A stretch of DNA of 64,000 nt from Haemophilus sp. (GCA_019423025.1 JAHZCD010000001.1:310001-374000); one strand, 5' to 3'; shown: positions 8,777 to 18,242, counted from the first letter of the stretch. Numbers and translations are program-made. Notes: generated by a model from the sequence alone, not told the origin.

Positions 8777-9649
8777 CTACTCTAACCATTCGCTACTATT
8801 TGGCGAACTCAACACTTGTTGGCATAAAAACGGTTCTGGTGGTGTCACTTTTGGTTTAGAAGAGCCTGAACCTGGTTTTGCGGGTTCAAACCAAGAATAA
8901 AGTTCATCACCACATCCATCACCTGCTGGTACCGGTGCTTGATCTTCACAATAAGCCGCATCTTTCGGACAAGCAATACGCACGTGGAAATGCGAATCAT
9001 GTCCAAACCATGGGCGAATTTTATGTAACCAGGTACGATCATCTCCTGCAGTTTGACAAAGTTTTAATTTAATTGCGGGGTTCACAAAAATACGGGTGAC
9101 TTTTGGATCTTGCGCAGCCAATTTAATTAGCGTTGCATGATTGTTATTCCACACATTTTCATCAACACGTTGTGTTTGACGATTCACCACAAGTAAGCCT
9201 TTTCCATCTGAATTTAGTGCTTCACTGTCTGTCATTGTGCCCATACGCAACCAAATATCCGCATCTAACCCCATTTGATGGCTTGCATGCCCCGTTAAAA
9301 AGCGCCCACCACCCGGCATGGCAATATCTCCCACTAACATCGTTGGTAAGCCTGCAGACTTCGCTTTTTGCCCAAGACGCTGTAAATAGGCAATCATATC
9401 CGGATGACCATAATAGCGATTTTTATTCATACGAATAACTTGATAGCCCTCACCTTTATAAGGCAATGGCTCCGCCCCGATAATACAACCATTCGAATAG
9501 CTACCAATTGGATTCGCTTTACCATCTGTTGCTGGAATTGGACGTTTAATTCGTTGCCAATCTTGTGGTGATGCCATTGTTTGTAGCGAGAAAAAAACAC
9601 TCCCTAAAACAACCGCACTTGAAAGTAATTTTGCTAAAGATTTATTCAT
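8777..9649 (-). CDS. mepA: penicillin-insensitive murein endopeptidase MepA
   Basis: This periplasmic LAS-family zinc peptidase of 290 residues cleaves D-alanyl-meso-diaminopimelyl cross-links in peptidoglycan. I chose ATG 9649 because TAGGAAATCTT precedes it and because it yields a clean signal peptide (MNKSLAKLLSSAVVLGSVFF, cleaved near ASPQDW). An upstream TTG would extend the frame without reason. Zinc ligands lie in GHASHQMGLDADIWL and in HDSHFHVRIACP. Paired cysteines (CIIGAE, ACP, YCE, GCGDE) fit the disulfides of MepA. An exact uptake word (9612-9620) encodes part of the signal peptide (SSAV). Confidence 0.95.
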   Translation of the reverse strand: MNKSLAKLLSSAVVLGSVFFSLQTMASPQDWQRIKRPIPATDGKANPIGSYSNGCIIGAEPLPYKGEGYQVIRMNKNRYYGHPDMIAYLQRLGQKAKSAGLPTMLVGDIAMPGGGRFLTGHASHQMGLDADIWLRMGTMTDSEALNSDGKGLLVVNRQTQRVDENVWNNNHATLIKLAAQDPKVTRIFVNPAIKLKLCQTAGDDRTWLHKIRPWFGHDSHFHVRIACPKDAAYCEDQAPVPAGDGCGDELYSWFEPAKPGSGSSKPKVTPPEPFLCQQVLSSPNSSEWLE

Positions 9650-9714
9650 AAGATTTCCTAAAATAAGTTGATTTCTCTTCAATAAAAGAGCACAAGAAGC
9701 TTAATTTAAAATAG

Positions 9715-10788
9715 TTATTTACACTGCGCCTTAAAACGCAATAAATGATCGAGTAAAACAATTGCAACCATTGCCTCCGCAATGGGTACTGCACGAATAC
9801 CCACACAAGGATCGTGACGGCCTTTTGTCACCACTTCCACAGACTCTCCCGCTAAATTAATGGAACGGCCTGGAATCGTGATACTGGATGTCGGTTTCAA
9901 TGCAATCGTTGCAATAATTGGCTGTCCTGAGCTAATGCCCCCTAAAATACCGCCAGCATGGTTACTTTCAAAACCATTGGGTGTCATTTCATCACGATGT
10001 TGACTGCCACGCTGTTCAACCACTGCAAAGCCGTCGCCAATCTCTACGCCTTTAACGGCATTAATCCCCATTAAAGCATGGGCTAAATCTGCATCAAGTC
10101 GATCAAAAACGGGCTCACCTAAACCAACAGGAACATTCTCTGCAATCACAGTTAGCTTTGCCCCAATCGAATCGCCTTCTTTTTTCAATTCACGGATTAA
10201 TTCATCAAATTTTTCAACCGCACTTTCATCTGGACAGAAAAATGGATTGCTATTCACTTTATCCCAATCAATTTTATCGATAGTCCGTGGTGCGATCTTT
10301 ACCTCGCCAATCTGGCTTAAAAAACCTCGCACTTCAATGCCAAACTGCTCACGTAAATATTTCTTCGCAATCGCTCCCGCAGCAACACGCATAGCGGTTT
10401 CACGTGCAGAAGAACGACCACCACCGCGATAATCACGAATACCGTATTTTTGTTGATAGGTAAAATCCGCATGTCCAGGACGGAAACGATCTTTGATATC
10501 ACCATAATCTTGTGAACGCTGATCACCATTTTTAATGATCATTCCAATACTGGTACCCGTTGTTTTACCTTCAAACACCCCAGATAAAATCTGTACCTCA
10601 TCGTCTTCGCGACGTGGTGTGGTATAACGTGATGTACCCGGTTTACGACGATCTAAATCAGGTTGAATATCGGCTTCCGATAATTCAAGATTCGGCGGTA
10701 CTCCATCTACGATACAGCCTAATGCAATACCATGTGACTCCCCAAAGGTCGTCACACGAAAAAGTTGTCCGATAGTATTCCCTGCCAT
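9715..10788 (-). CDS. aroC: chorismate synthase AroC
   Basis: The 357-residue enzyme converts EPSP to chorismate, the last common step to aromatic amino acids, folate and quinones, using reduced FMN. Signature blocks are GESHGIALGCIVDGVPP at the N-terminus, RPGHADFTY near residue 104, the FMN-binding GGRSSARETAMRVAAG near 125, and RHDPCVGIRAVPIAEAM near the C-terminus. It is full length. It lies between mepA and the MscK-type channel gene in the same direction, with a 15-base gap to the latter. Confidence 0.98.
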   Translation of the reverse strand: MAGNTIGQLFRVTTFGESHGIALGCIVDGVPPNLELSEADIQPDLDRRKPGTSRYTTPRREDDEVQILSGVFEGKTTGTSIGMIIKNGDQRSQDYGDIKDRFRPGHADFTYQQKYGIRDYRGGGRSSARETAMRVAAGAIAKKYLREQFGIEVRGFLSQIGEVKIAPRTIDKIDWDKVNSNPFFCPDESAVEKFDELIRELKKEGDSIGAKLTVIAENVPVGLGEPVFDRLDADLAHALMGINAVKGVEIGDGFAVVEQRGSQHRDEMTPNGFESNHAGGILGGISSGQPIIATIALKPTSSITIPGRSINLAGESVEVVTKGRHDPCVGIRAVPIAEAMVAIVLLDHLLRFKAQCK

Positions 10789-10803
10789 ATTTTCTCTCTT
10801 TAA

Positions 10804-13800
10804 TTAATGATTTTGGGCTAATTTTGCCACATCAATAAATGGAATTTCTTCGCCTGTATCTTTATTCTTAATAAAGATATCTAATTGATTGAATGCAATA
10901 TCAATATTATTTTCTGCAAATAACTCATTCACACGGCGATTGAGTGCATCAAGCGTATCATTTCGCTCAGATACTTGCCCTACATAAACACGTAATTCGT
11001 GATCTAATGTACTTGCCCCAAAGGTCAAGAATAATGCTCTTGGTTCCGGATCTTTTAAGACACTTGGTTGCTCATGCGCGGCTTGCAATAATAAGCGTTT
11101 CACTAAGTCTAAATCTGAACCATACGCCACACCAACTGACACCACTAAACGAGTAACGGTATTAGATAATGCCCAGTTGATCACTTGACCTGTTACAAAG
11201 GATTTATTTGGCACAATCACTTCTTTTCGATCAGGATCAATCATGGTAATCGCACGAATACGGAATTTCGCCACCGTACCTGTCACGCCATTAATTGTCA
11301 CTGTATCGCCCACACGAATTGGACGCTCAAATAATAAAATGATGCCAGAAACAAAGTTCGCAAAAATTTCCTGCACACCAAAACCGAGACCAACGGAAAG
11401 GGCGGCAAATAACCATTGTAATTTAGACCATGACATCCCAAGCGTCGAAAATGCCCATGCGCCACCAACTGCAACCAAGATATAGGTTAATAATTTTGTA
11501 ATGGTATAAGGCGTACCTGGTGAAAGTTTCACTCGAGAGAAGATTAATACTTCTAAAATACCTGGAATGTTACGCACTAAAATATAGGTAATCACAACAA
11601 TGATTAACGCAACAATCAAGTTAAAGAGTGAAATCGTTTCTGTCACCACGCCCGCTTCAGTCGTTGAGGTTTGTTGCCACAAGGTAATATCACGCAAATA
11701 ACTTACAACGGTCACTAAATCTGACCATACATAATAGAAGATGGCAAAAAGTGCGGTCCAAATAAAGAGATCGGCAAAGCGTAGTAACTGGCTACGCACT
11801 TCATTTAAGGCTAATCCCTCTTCTTGTTCGGTAATCACGACCACATCATCAGAGGCTGAAGTATCACTTGAATCTTGTTGTTTTTGCTGACGTTTTTCTT
11901 GTAAACGTCGATAAGCTAAACGTCTTGATGCAACCGTAATACCACGATAAATAGTATGACGCACCAACGACCACACCACCCATGCAATGTAGGTATTAAT
12001 AATATGCGTAATTAAATTTAAGGCGGTGTAATAATAGCCTAAAGCAACTAGTGCAATTAAAATAACAGGGACCAATTGCAATAAAACGCGCATAATTTTT
12101 AAAAGCGTTCTATCACGCTGATCCGTTACGCTTGAATTCAACGATTTTTCTGTGCGAACAAAACGTGGCGCAATAATCACAATACAGAAAAGCAAGGCAA
12201 CAATCGTATTAATTTCGCCGAGGACGTCATTGGCTAAACCTGTATCCATGACATTACTGAAAATTGACGTATTCAGTAATAACACAACGGAAACAATGAT
12301 ACGTTTTGTGACGTCTTGCAAAGCAGCCGCGCTCTCTTTAGCAAAACCGAAATGGCGGACTAAAATACCATTCGGACGAAGAATAGCTAAGATAAAACTA
12401 AAGAACCACCAATAGCCCGCCATACTGAGCGACCACTCCCAAAACTCTTGTGGATTTTTCACAAAGAAAAAGCCTAAAAGTTGGCAAGCGGCTAAGAACC
12501 AGAGTGTGCCCGATAACGATAAAAATGCCGTATAAAATAACGCAAGCGGCGTATGCCATTGGCTATCAGAACGAAGCGTATTAATTTCGCCATTAATCAC
12601 GCTCAAACGTTGTTTAATTGATTCTTTAAATTTGAAAATCAATCCACCAATCACAAACAAAATAAAGACATAAGTGAGTAAATACGGCAAATTATCAAAA
12701 TTTGTCGGGAAGCCGATTTTCTTTCCAATGCCATCAAATTGTGCCTTGAGTGACATTGGCAGCTTTTTGAACCAATCAAGATTAATTGGGTTATTACTTT
12801 TTACCCAGAAACTTTGTTGATCGAGTTTAGACTGAATTTGATCACTGATTTGAGTAATCTGCTGTTGGGTTAACTCTAAGGAAATCGCTAAGTTCAATTG
12901 ATTATTCAATGATTTAATCAAATCAGAGGCAACTTTACGACGTTCAGTGAGCAAATTGGTTAATTGTGTTTTTTCTGCAGGTGTAAACGATTTGTTTTCA
13001 TTCTGCTCTATTTTACTGATGTAAGCATCAATATCATAAAGTTCATTACGTTTTTGTGTAATATCAAAGATTTGTACACGTAAATCCGCAATTTGTTTTG
13101 AAAGCCCTTGAATATTTAAATTAGTCGGTAATTTTTGTTTTTGTTGCTGAATAATGCGAGAAAGCACCAACGTGCCTTGTAACGCACTGATTTGCTCATC
13201 AATGGTACGCTGTGTCTGCGTCAAGTTATCCAATACATTTCGCATGCGCAATTCATCTTGCGTTAATGTATTGGTTTTCTCAGTTTGCTCAAGTAAATAT
13301 TGGCTAAGCTGTGCATTCAAATTCAATTCTTTCTGAATCAACGGATTTTGCTCAACATTTTGGCTTTGTTGTTGTGCTTGCTCAACTTGGTTTTGTGTTT
13401 TAGCCAAATTCTTTTGATTAATCACGTCTTGAATGGCGGCAATTTGTTTCTGTAGCGCTTGAACACGTGTATTCAATAAGTCATAACGGCTCTGGTAAAG
13501 AACCGTAAATTGATCGCTATTTTTTAATAAAATTTGATTGTACGCATTTTTTAGCTCAATCAATTGCAACTCAAGTTGAATTTGCTGTTTTAATAGCGAA
13601 CTGGTTGTTGGATCAGCCAATTTCTGATTCAATTCTTGCGTACGTTTAACATTATCTGTTAAGGCTGTTTGGGCGCGTTCGGATACAGCGCTTTGCCCTG
13701 CAAGTTGTGTATTCACGGCACTTAATGCAGATTGAGCATCTTGTTGTTGATTGGTCAGTTTCTCAAGCTGTGCCTGCAAAGTCGCTAAACTTTGAGAAGC

Positions 13801-14148
13801 ATAATCGGTGTTATTTGGCGTGCTTAGCTGTTTTTTAAGATTTTGAAGATCGGCATTATTCTTCTGAATTTCAGAATCTGCATCAATAAGCGTATCTTGC
13901 AAATCGTTATTATTTTTTTGCTGTGTTTGAATTTGTTGCAAGAAATCAAGCGAAGCCTGGATTGTCGTGACGTTATTTGTTTTTTCATCACCATCTGGTA
14001 ATTTTTGTGCCTCGGCTAATTCACTTTTTAGTGTTTTTTCCGTCGGTAAATCAGCATTATTATTCTCTGCCCAAACAGGCTGAGAAAGCGCCAGCGTAAA
14101 AACAAATGAAAGACCAAGTGCGGTCAAAACTCGAGAGATATTTTTCAT
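10804..14148 (-). CDS. large mechanosensitive channel, MscK/MscM type
   Basis: At 1114 residues this is one of the large MscS-superfamily channels. It has a cleavable signal peptide (cut near QPVWAENN), then a periplasmic domain of roughly 450 residues rich in Gln/Asn/Leu and coiled coil. About eleven membrane helices follow from residue 490. The MscS pore and beta domain lie near the C-terminus: WLFAALSVGLGFGVQEIFANFVSGIILLFERPI, then GDTVTINGVTGTVAKFRIRAI and DRKEVIVPNKSFVTG. These proteins gate on membrane tension and release solutes at hypo-osmotic shock. I cannot separate MscK (KefA) from MscM (YjeP) by eye. An uptake word (14116-14124) lies in the signal-peptide codons (LTAL). Confidence 0.92.
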   Translation of the reverse strand: MKNISRVLTALGLSFVFTLALSQPVWAENNNADLPTEKTLKSELAEAQKLPDGDEKTNNVTTIQASLDFLQQIQTQQKNNNDLQDTLIDADSEIQKNNADLQNLKKQLSTPNNTDYASQSLATLQAQLEKLTNQQQDAQSALSAVNTQLAGQSAVSERAQTALTDNVKRTQELNQKLADPTTSSLLKQQIQLELQLIELKNAYNQILLKNSDQFTVLYQSRYDLLNTRVQALQKQIAAIQDVINQKNLAKTQNQVEQAQQQSQNVEQNPLIQKELNLNAQLSQYLLEQTEKTNTLTQDELRMRNVLDNLTQTQRTIDEQISALQGTLVLSRIIQQQKQKLPTNLNIQGLSKQIADLRVQIFDITQKRNELYDIDAYISKIEQNENKSFTPAEKTQLTNLLTERRKVASDLIKSLNNQLNLAISLELTQQQITQISDQIQSKLDQQSFWVKSNNPINLDWFKKLPMSLKAQFDGIGKKIGFPTNFDNLPYLLTYVFILFVIGGLIFKFKESIKQRLSVINGEINTLRSDSQWHTPLALFYTAFLSLSGTLWFLAACQLLGFFFVKNPQEFWEWSLSMAGYWWFFSFILAILRPNGILVRHFGFAKESAAALQDVTKRIIVSVVLLLNTSIFSNVMDTGLANDVLGEINTIVALLFCIVIIAPRFVRTEKSLNSSVTDQRDRTLLKIMRVLLQLVPVILIALVALGYYYTALNLITHIINTYIAWVVWSLVRHTIYRGITVASRRLAYRRLQEKRQQKQQDSSDTSASDDVVVITEQEEGLALNEVRSQLLRFADLFIWTALFAIFYYVWSDLVTVVSYLRDITLWQQTSTTEAGVVTETISLFNLIVALIIVVITYILVRNIPGILEVLIFSRVKLSPGTPYTITKLLTYILVAVGGAWAFSTLGMSWSKLQWLFAALSVGLGFGVQEIFANFVSGIILLFERPIRVGDTVTINGVTGTVAKFRIRAITMIDPDRKEVIVPNKSFVTGQVINWALSNTVTRLVVSVGVAYGSDLDLVKRLLLQAAHEQPSVLKDPEPRALFLTFGASTLDHELRVYVGQVSERNDTLDALNRRVNELFAENNIDIAFNQLDIFIKNKDTGEEIPFIDVAKLAQNH

Positions 14149-14161
14149 TAAACTAACTTTC

Positions 14162-15514
14162 CTATTGTTGCAACAGCCAATCGGCGAGTGCTTTGCGAGA
14201 AATCTTTATTGCCCCTTGGATTAAATCCTGCGGGAGTTCATAGTAGGCAACGGGTTGCTTAAATCGTTCCAATCGTCCTTGTAAAAAAACGTTGAGAGAT
14301 TCGACCGCACTTTCATTAAATGAGGTATGAAATTCAACAATCGCGACAGGGCGATGGCCAAATTCCTCATCATGTTGAGGCAAAACAAAGACTTGTTTCA
14401 CCAAATCTGATTGTGCAATCACTTTTTCAATTTCTTCTGGTTGAATATTTTCACCTCCAGAAATAAACATATTATCCAATCGGCCTTGAATAACTAATTC
14501 GTCATCAAGCCATTGAGCTTTATCTTTTGTTTGGAACCAACCTTCGGCATTGGTGAGTGGAACAATATGTCCTTCTCGCCAATAGCCCATGGCAAGTCCA
14601 GCACCTTTTAACCAAACTTCTTCATTCACTAACTTGAACGCTCGGCCAAGCAAAGGTTGACCTACACCAACTTTTCCATCCGATTGTTTAGCGAATACAG
14701 TAGAAGCCATTTCTGTCATACCATAGCCTGAATAGCTTCGAATACCTAATTCACTTAATACTTGGGTTAATTTTACAGGGATTTGTGTCCCACCTAGTAA
14801 CACGGCTTGCGTTTGGATAGGCTGAGGATGCTCCGTCAAATAATCAAACCAACGCTGTAATTGCGTTGGCACGAGAGAAACATGGGAAACTTCACCAATA
14901 GATTGATAAAAATCTTCTTTCGGTAGTACCAAGGTTGCTCCCGCATACAGCCAACGCCACACAATGCCTTGTCCGGAAACATGATAAATCGGTAAGGAAA
15001 GTAGCCATGATTGATCTTTGCCAAAATTCATTAAGGCACAAACGCCTTCCGCATTAGCTAAATGAGCAGAAACATTATGCACCACAGCTTTAGGCAAACC
15101 AGTCGAACCCGATGTGAGCGTCATCGTTGCCGTTTTTGTAAAATTCGCTTTATGTTCGGGTAATGCTTCAGCTGCTAAATAATGAATATCTTCGGTTTGA
15201 TAACAAAAATCCACCCCATATACTTGGCACAATTCAGCTGCTTTTTCTTGCGGAAATGCTGGATTGATTCCTAAAATTTTTGCGCCTAGCTGAATAACGG
15301 CTAAATAAAGAAATAAAATCTGTTCTGAATTTTTACCACAAAAAGCAACCGCACTTTGCGTCGTCACACCTTCCTGTAAAAGAAAGGCTTCCACTTGATT
15401 AATTTTCTCAGCAAGTTCCACCCAAGTAAAAGGATCGCCCTGCGAATTTCGCAACGCGATCTGATCTGCATACGCTGAATTTTGGGCAAATGCTTGCCAA
15501 GGGAATTTTTGCAT
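14162..15514 (-). CDS. menE: o-succinylbenzoate--CoA ligase MenE
   Basis: This adenylate-forming enzyme of about 450 residues activates o-succinylbenzoate to its CoA ester in menaquinone synthesis. The P-loop-like TMTLTSGSTGLPKAVVHN, the A5 motif SYSGYGMTEMAST, the QGRLDNMFISGGENIQPEEIE hinge region and the C-terminal lysine in GAIKISRKALADWL are all present. The frame is open further upstream to a TTG at 15553 inside seqA. ATG 15514, four bases after the seqA stop, gives the expected N-terminus (MQKFPWQAFAQ), so I use it. Other men genes are outside the window. Menaquinone serves the anaerobic respiration typical of this family. Confidence 0.92.
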   Translation of the reverse strand: MQKFPWQAFAQNSAYADQIALRNSQGDPFTWVELAEKINQVEAFLLQEGVTTQSAVAFCGKNSEQILFLYLAVIQLGAKILGINPAFPQEKAAELCQVYGVDFCYQTEDIHYLAAEALPEHKANFTKTATMTLTSGSTGLPKAVVHNVSAHLANAEGVCALMNFGKDQSWLLSLPIYHVSGQGIVWRWLYAGATLVLPKEDFYQSIGEVSHVSLVPTQLQRWFDYLTEHPQPIQTQAVLLGGTQIPVKLTQVLSELGIRSYSGYGMTEMASTVFAKQSDGKVGVGQPLLGRAFKLVNEEVWLKGAGLAMGYWREGHIVPLTNAEGWFQTKDKAQWLDDELVIQGRLDNMFISGGENIQPEEIEKVIAQSDLVKQVFVLPQHDEEFGHRPVAIVEFHTSFNESAVESLNVFLQGRLERFKQPVAYYELPQDLIQGAIKISRKALADWLLQQ

Positions 15515-15518
15515 CGAA

Positions 15519-16160
15519 TTAGTTGCTAACGAAATAAGGGCGAACTTCATCAATTAAATATTCCGGCAAATGCATTGATTGCATCGCCCCTTCTAGCATC
15601 AGCATCTTACGACCACTATTGGTATTGGTAATCACCCAATATGGTGTATCTGGAATTTGTTTTGGTTTCGTGTGATTACCTGCCATAAGCAAAGTTCCTT
15701 CGTCACGAGCAAAATAAACACGAGTGCGACCTTGTAGGCTTTCTGTTGCCTGTGCGAAACTTTCTGGATTGGTGCGATAAAGCGTACGTAATATACTTAA
15801 AAAACGTACAACTGCTTTTGGCTCTTCTTTGAATTCAGCAGAATTCAAGAGCGCACGAACTTTATCAACAATATGATTAATTGCTTCATCCGATTGTTTT
15901 TTCACTACTTTTGGCGGCTCAACAGGTTCAACTTTTGGTTGAGTTGCTTCGGTTGTTTTTTCCGTTAAAACTGGCTCAGAATGCACCGCACTTTTTGGAT
16001 TTTCAGCTGATACGTCTGATTCAAAGAAATCAACCTTGCTTGTTGCGTGAGCGGGTAAATTCAACAAACGGCGAAGAATATCAGAAGCACTTTCTCCAAT
16101 AGACTGAGTTTGTGCAGCAATGTATTGATATAATTCTTCATCAACTTCAATTATCTTCAT
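15519..16160 (-). CDS. seqA: negative modulator of replication initiation SeqA
   Basis: SeqA binds hemimethylated GATC sites and sequesters the new origin. The 213-residue product starts MKIIEVDEELYQYIAAQTQ (oligomerisation domain, with ESASDILRRLL), followed by a longer linker than in E. coli rich in Glu/Pro/Lys/Val (residues 45-95). The C-terminal DNA-binding domain includes the RTRVYFARDEGTLLMAGNHTKPKQIPDTPYWV block. I choose ATG 16160 behind GGAGAGAAAAAA; a further upstream codon would add ten residues. It lies directly upstream of menE and diverges from the ybfF-like esterase at 16231. Confidence 0.95.
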   Translation of the reverse strand: MKIIEVDEELYQYIAAQTQSIGESASDILRRLLNLPAHATSKVDFFESDVSAENPKSAVHSEPVLTEKTTEATQPKVEPVEPPKVVKKQSDEAINHIVDKVRALLNSAEFKEEPKAVVRFLSILRTLYRTNPESFAQATESLQGRTRVYFARDEGTLLMAGNHTKPKQIPDTPYWVITNTNSGRKMLMLEGAMQSMHLPEYLIDEVRPYFVSN

Positions 16161-16230
16161 TTTTTTCTCTCCGTTTGCTAAAATTTTCACCCATTATAAC
16201 GATTTCTAACCAAATTCTCACGCAAAATAT

Positions 16231-17016
16231 ATGTCATCTTCCCAATTATTAAACTATCAATTTCATCAAACAAAACAAGCAATTAATTCGCCTACCTTAG
16301 TTTTTATTCACGGCTTATTTGGGGATATGAATAATCTTGGGGGTATCGCCCGTGCATTTAGCGATAACTATAACATTTTACGCGTAGATTTACGTAATCA
16401 TGGATATAGTTTTCATTCAGAAACAATGAATTACGATGTCATGGCTGATGATGTATGGCAACTTATCGATCATCTTCAATTAGATAAGGTTATCTTAATT
16501 GGTCATTCAATGGGCGGGAAAACGGCCATGAAAATGACCGCACTTCAACCGCAGCGCGTAGAAAAATTGGTTGTCATTGATATTGCTCCAGTGGCAAATA
16601 GCAGTGCGGGACATGATGATGTGTTTCGTGGTTTGTTTGCGGTGAAAAAAGCTCAACCACAAACTCGTCAACAAGCTAAACCTATTTTAGAAAGTGAAAT
16701 TGCCGATCCTAGCGTGGTGCAGTTTATGTTGAAATCTTTTGAGCCGACTTCAAGCGAATATTTTCGTTTCAATTTGACCGCACTTTTTGAGCATTATGCG
16801 GAACTGATGGATTGGCAGGAAGTTTATGCTAATACGCCTACTCTCTTTATTAAAGGCGGGCTTTCATCTTATATTAAACCTGAATATACAGAAACCATTC
16901 TAAAACAATTCCCTAATGCGACCTCATTCACTATCAATGGTTGTGGGCACTGGGTTCATGCGGAAAAACCAGATTTTGTGATACGTGCAATTGATAGGTT
17001 TCTAAATAAGAATTAA
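16231..17016 (+). CDS. ybfF: YbfF-type alpha/beta-hydrolase esterase
   Basis: The 261-residue hydrolase carries the oxyanion segment FIHGLFGDMNN near residue 26 and the nucleophile elbow GHSMGG with Ser near 93. The catalytic His is near the C-terminus in GCGHWVHAEKP. E. coli YbfF hydrolyses acyl-CoA and short esters in vitro and lies next to seqA and fldA/fur, exactly the context here. Two uptake words fall within the gene (about 16537 and 16777). The start at 16231 is 70 bases from the divergent seqA start. Confidence 0.9.
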   Translation: MSSSQLLNYQFHQTKQAINSPTLVFIHGLFGDMNNLGGIARAFSDNYNILRVDLRNHGYSFHSETMNYDVMADDVWQLIDHLQLDKVILIGHSMGGKTAMKMTALQPQRVEKLVVIDIAPVANSSAGHDDVFRGLFAVKKAQPQTRQQAKPILESEIADPSVVQFMLKSFEPTSSEYFRFNLTALFEHYAELMDWQEVYANTPTLFIKGGLSSYIKPEYTETILKQFPNATSFTINGCGHWVHAEKPDFVIRAIDRFLNKN

Positions 17017-17022
17017 TCGTTT

Positions 17023-17069
17023 TAAATGAGAATTATTCTATTCAAATGAGAATTCATTTGTGGTATAGT
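17023..17069 (+). promoter_or_regulatory. fldA promoter with two Fur-box-like elements
   Basis: Two related segments, TAAATGAGAATTATTCTAT (17023-17041) and CAAATGAGAATTCATTTG (17043-17060), resemble the Fur consensus built from GATAAT/ATTATC-type units. The second is nearly palindromic. A -10 hexamer TATAGT lies at 17064-17069 with TTCAAA at 17041-17046, 17 bases upstream, so the boxes cover the -35 and spacer. This fits iron-Fur control of flavodoxin and autoregulation of fur. Calls are by eye, not scored. Confidence 0.65.
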
Positions 17070-17140
17070 TCGCACAAATTGTAGGGCTTTGCCCCTAATT
17101 TTTTTCTATTCACCTAATTTTATTTCAAAAGGAAAGAACA

Positions 17141-17665
17141 ATGGCAGTTGTCGGTTTATTTTACGGTAGTGACACAGGTAATACAGAAAACATTGCAAAA
17201 ATGATTCAAAAACAATTAGGCAATGAATTAGTCGATATTCGTGACATTGCAAAAAGCACGAAAGAAGATATCGAAAGTTATGATTTTTTACTTTTCGGTA
17301 TTCCTACTTGGTATTACGGTGAAGCACAAGCTGACTGGGATGATTTTTTCCCAACCTTAGAAGAAATTGATTTTACTGACAAATTAGTGGGTATTTTTGG
17401 CTGTGGCGATCAGGAAGACTACGCAGATTACTTCTGTGATGCGATCGGTACAGTACGTGATATCGTTGAACCACGTGGTGCGATTATCGTGGGCAATTGG
17501 TCAACTGATGGTTACACCTTTGAAGCATCAAAAGCATTATTAGACGACGGAAACTTTATCGGTTTGTGTATCGATGAAGATCGTCAACCAGAACTCACAG
17601 CAGAACGTGTAGAGAAATGGACGAAACAAATCTACGATGAAATGTGTTTAGCAGAATTGGCTTAA
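17141..17665 (+). CDS. fldA: flavodoxin FldA
   Basis: The 174-residue acidic electron carrier binds one FMN. The phosphate-binding loop GSDTGNTE lies at residues 9-16, and the isoalloxazine-stacking loops follow: PTWYYGEAQADWDDFF near 56-71 and GCGDQEDYADYFCDA near 88-102. It is a long-chain flavodoxin, with an insertion in the last strand around NWSTDGYTFEAS. It donates electrons to radical-SAM and anaerobic enzymes and replaces ferredoxin when iron is scarce. It is followed 35 bases later by fur, the same pairing as in E. coli. The Fur-box-like elements upstream fit iron control. Confidence 0.97.
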   Translation: MAVVGLFYGSDTGNTENIAKMIQKQLGNELVDIRDIAKSTKEDIESYDFLLFGIPTWYYGEAQADWDDFFPTLEEIDFTDKLVGIFGCGDQEDYADYFCDAIGTVRDIVEPRGAIIVGNWSTDGYTFEASKALLDDGNFIGLCIDEDRQPELTAERVEKWTKQIYDEMCLAELA

Positions 17666-17700
17666 CCATCTCTATTTAGCAAATTAATTAAGGGAACATT

Positions 17701-18135
17701 ATGTCTGAAGAAAACATCAAATTACTCAAAAAAGCAGGGTTGAAAATCACCGAACCCCGGCTGACTATCCTTGCGTTAATGCAAGAACATAAAAACGAGC
17801 ATTTCTCAGCTGAAGAAGTGTATAAAATCTTGTTAGAACAAGGTAGTGACATTGGTCTTGCAACTGTATATCGCGTACTTAATCAATTTGATGAAGCACG
17901 TATTTTAATTCGTCATAATTTTGAAGGTAACAAGTCTGTTTTTGAACTTGCACCAACAGAACACCACGATCACATTATCTGTGAAGATTGCGGTAAGGTA
18001 TTTGAGTTTACTGATAACATTATCGAACAGCGTCAAAAAGAAATCAGTGAGCAACATGGTATCAAATTAAAAGCACACAGTTTATACCTCTACGGTAAAT
18101 GTAGCGATATCAACAAATGTGATGAGAAAAAGTAA
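17701..18135 (+). CDS. fur: ferric uptake regulator Fur
   Basis: The 144-residue repressor has an N-terminal winged helix (LKKAGLKITEPRLTIL, then GLATVYRVLNQFDEA as recognition helix, residues 52-66). Its C-terminal dimerisation domain bears the metal ligands: EHHDHIICEDCGKVFEF includes the His-rich regulatory site and the first CxxC of the structural zinc site. A second cysteine pair appears in CSDINKC at the C-terminus. With Fe(II) it represses iron-acquisition genes. It starts behind AAGGGAACATT and is probably cotranscribed with fldA. Confidence 0.97.
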   Translation: MSEENIKLLKKAGLKITEPRLTILALMQEHKNEHFSAEEVYKILLEQGSDIGLATVYRVLNQFDEARILIRHNFEGNKSVFELAPTEHHDHIICEDCGKVFEFTDNIIEQRQKEISEQHGIKLKAHSLYLYGKCSDINKCDEKK

Positions 18136-18151
18136 TTCTTGCTAAAAAACG

Positions 18152-18179
18152 AAAACCTTAGGCTAAAACCTAAGGTTTT
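18152..18179 (+). terminator. rho-independent terminator of fldA-fur
   Basis: AAAACCTTAGG (18152-18162), loop CTAAAA, and CCTAAGGTTTT (18169-18179) form an 11-bp perfect stem followed by TTATTATC. It lies 17 bases after the fur stop. Confidence 0.9.
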
Positions 18180-18193
18180 TTATTATCTCAATC

Positions 18194-18223
18194 AAAAGTG
18201 CGGTCAAAATCGACTGCACTTTT
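18194..18223 (-). terminator. inverted uptake-word hairpin after argG
   Basis: AAAAGTGCGGTC (18194-18205) pairs with GACTGCACTTTT (18212-18223) through one G-T wobble. One arm is an exact uptake word and the other has one change. It lies 20 bases beyond the argG stop, so it probably terminates argG on the minus strand; the following T-run is weak. Confidence 0.6.
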
Positions 18224-18242
18224 TCCAATTTAAAAGAGAAAA

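Noticed and set aside
12152..12415. 87-codon frame opposite the MscK-type gene
   Set aside because: It is wholly inside a well-supported gene, with no ribosome site and no recognisable motif.
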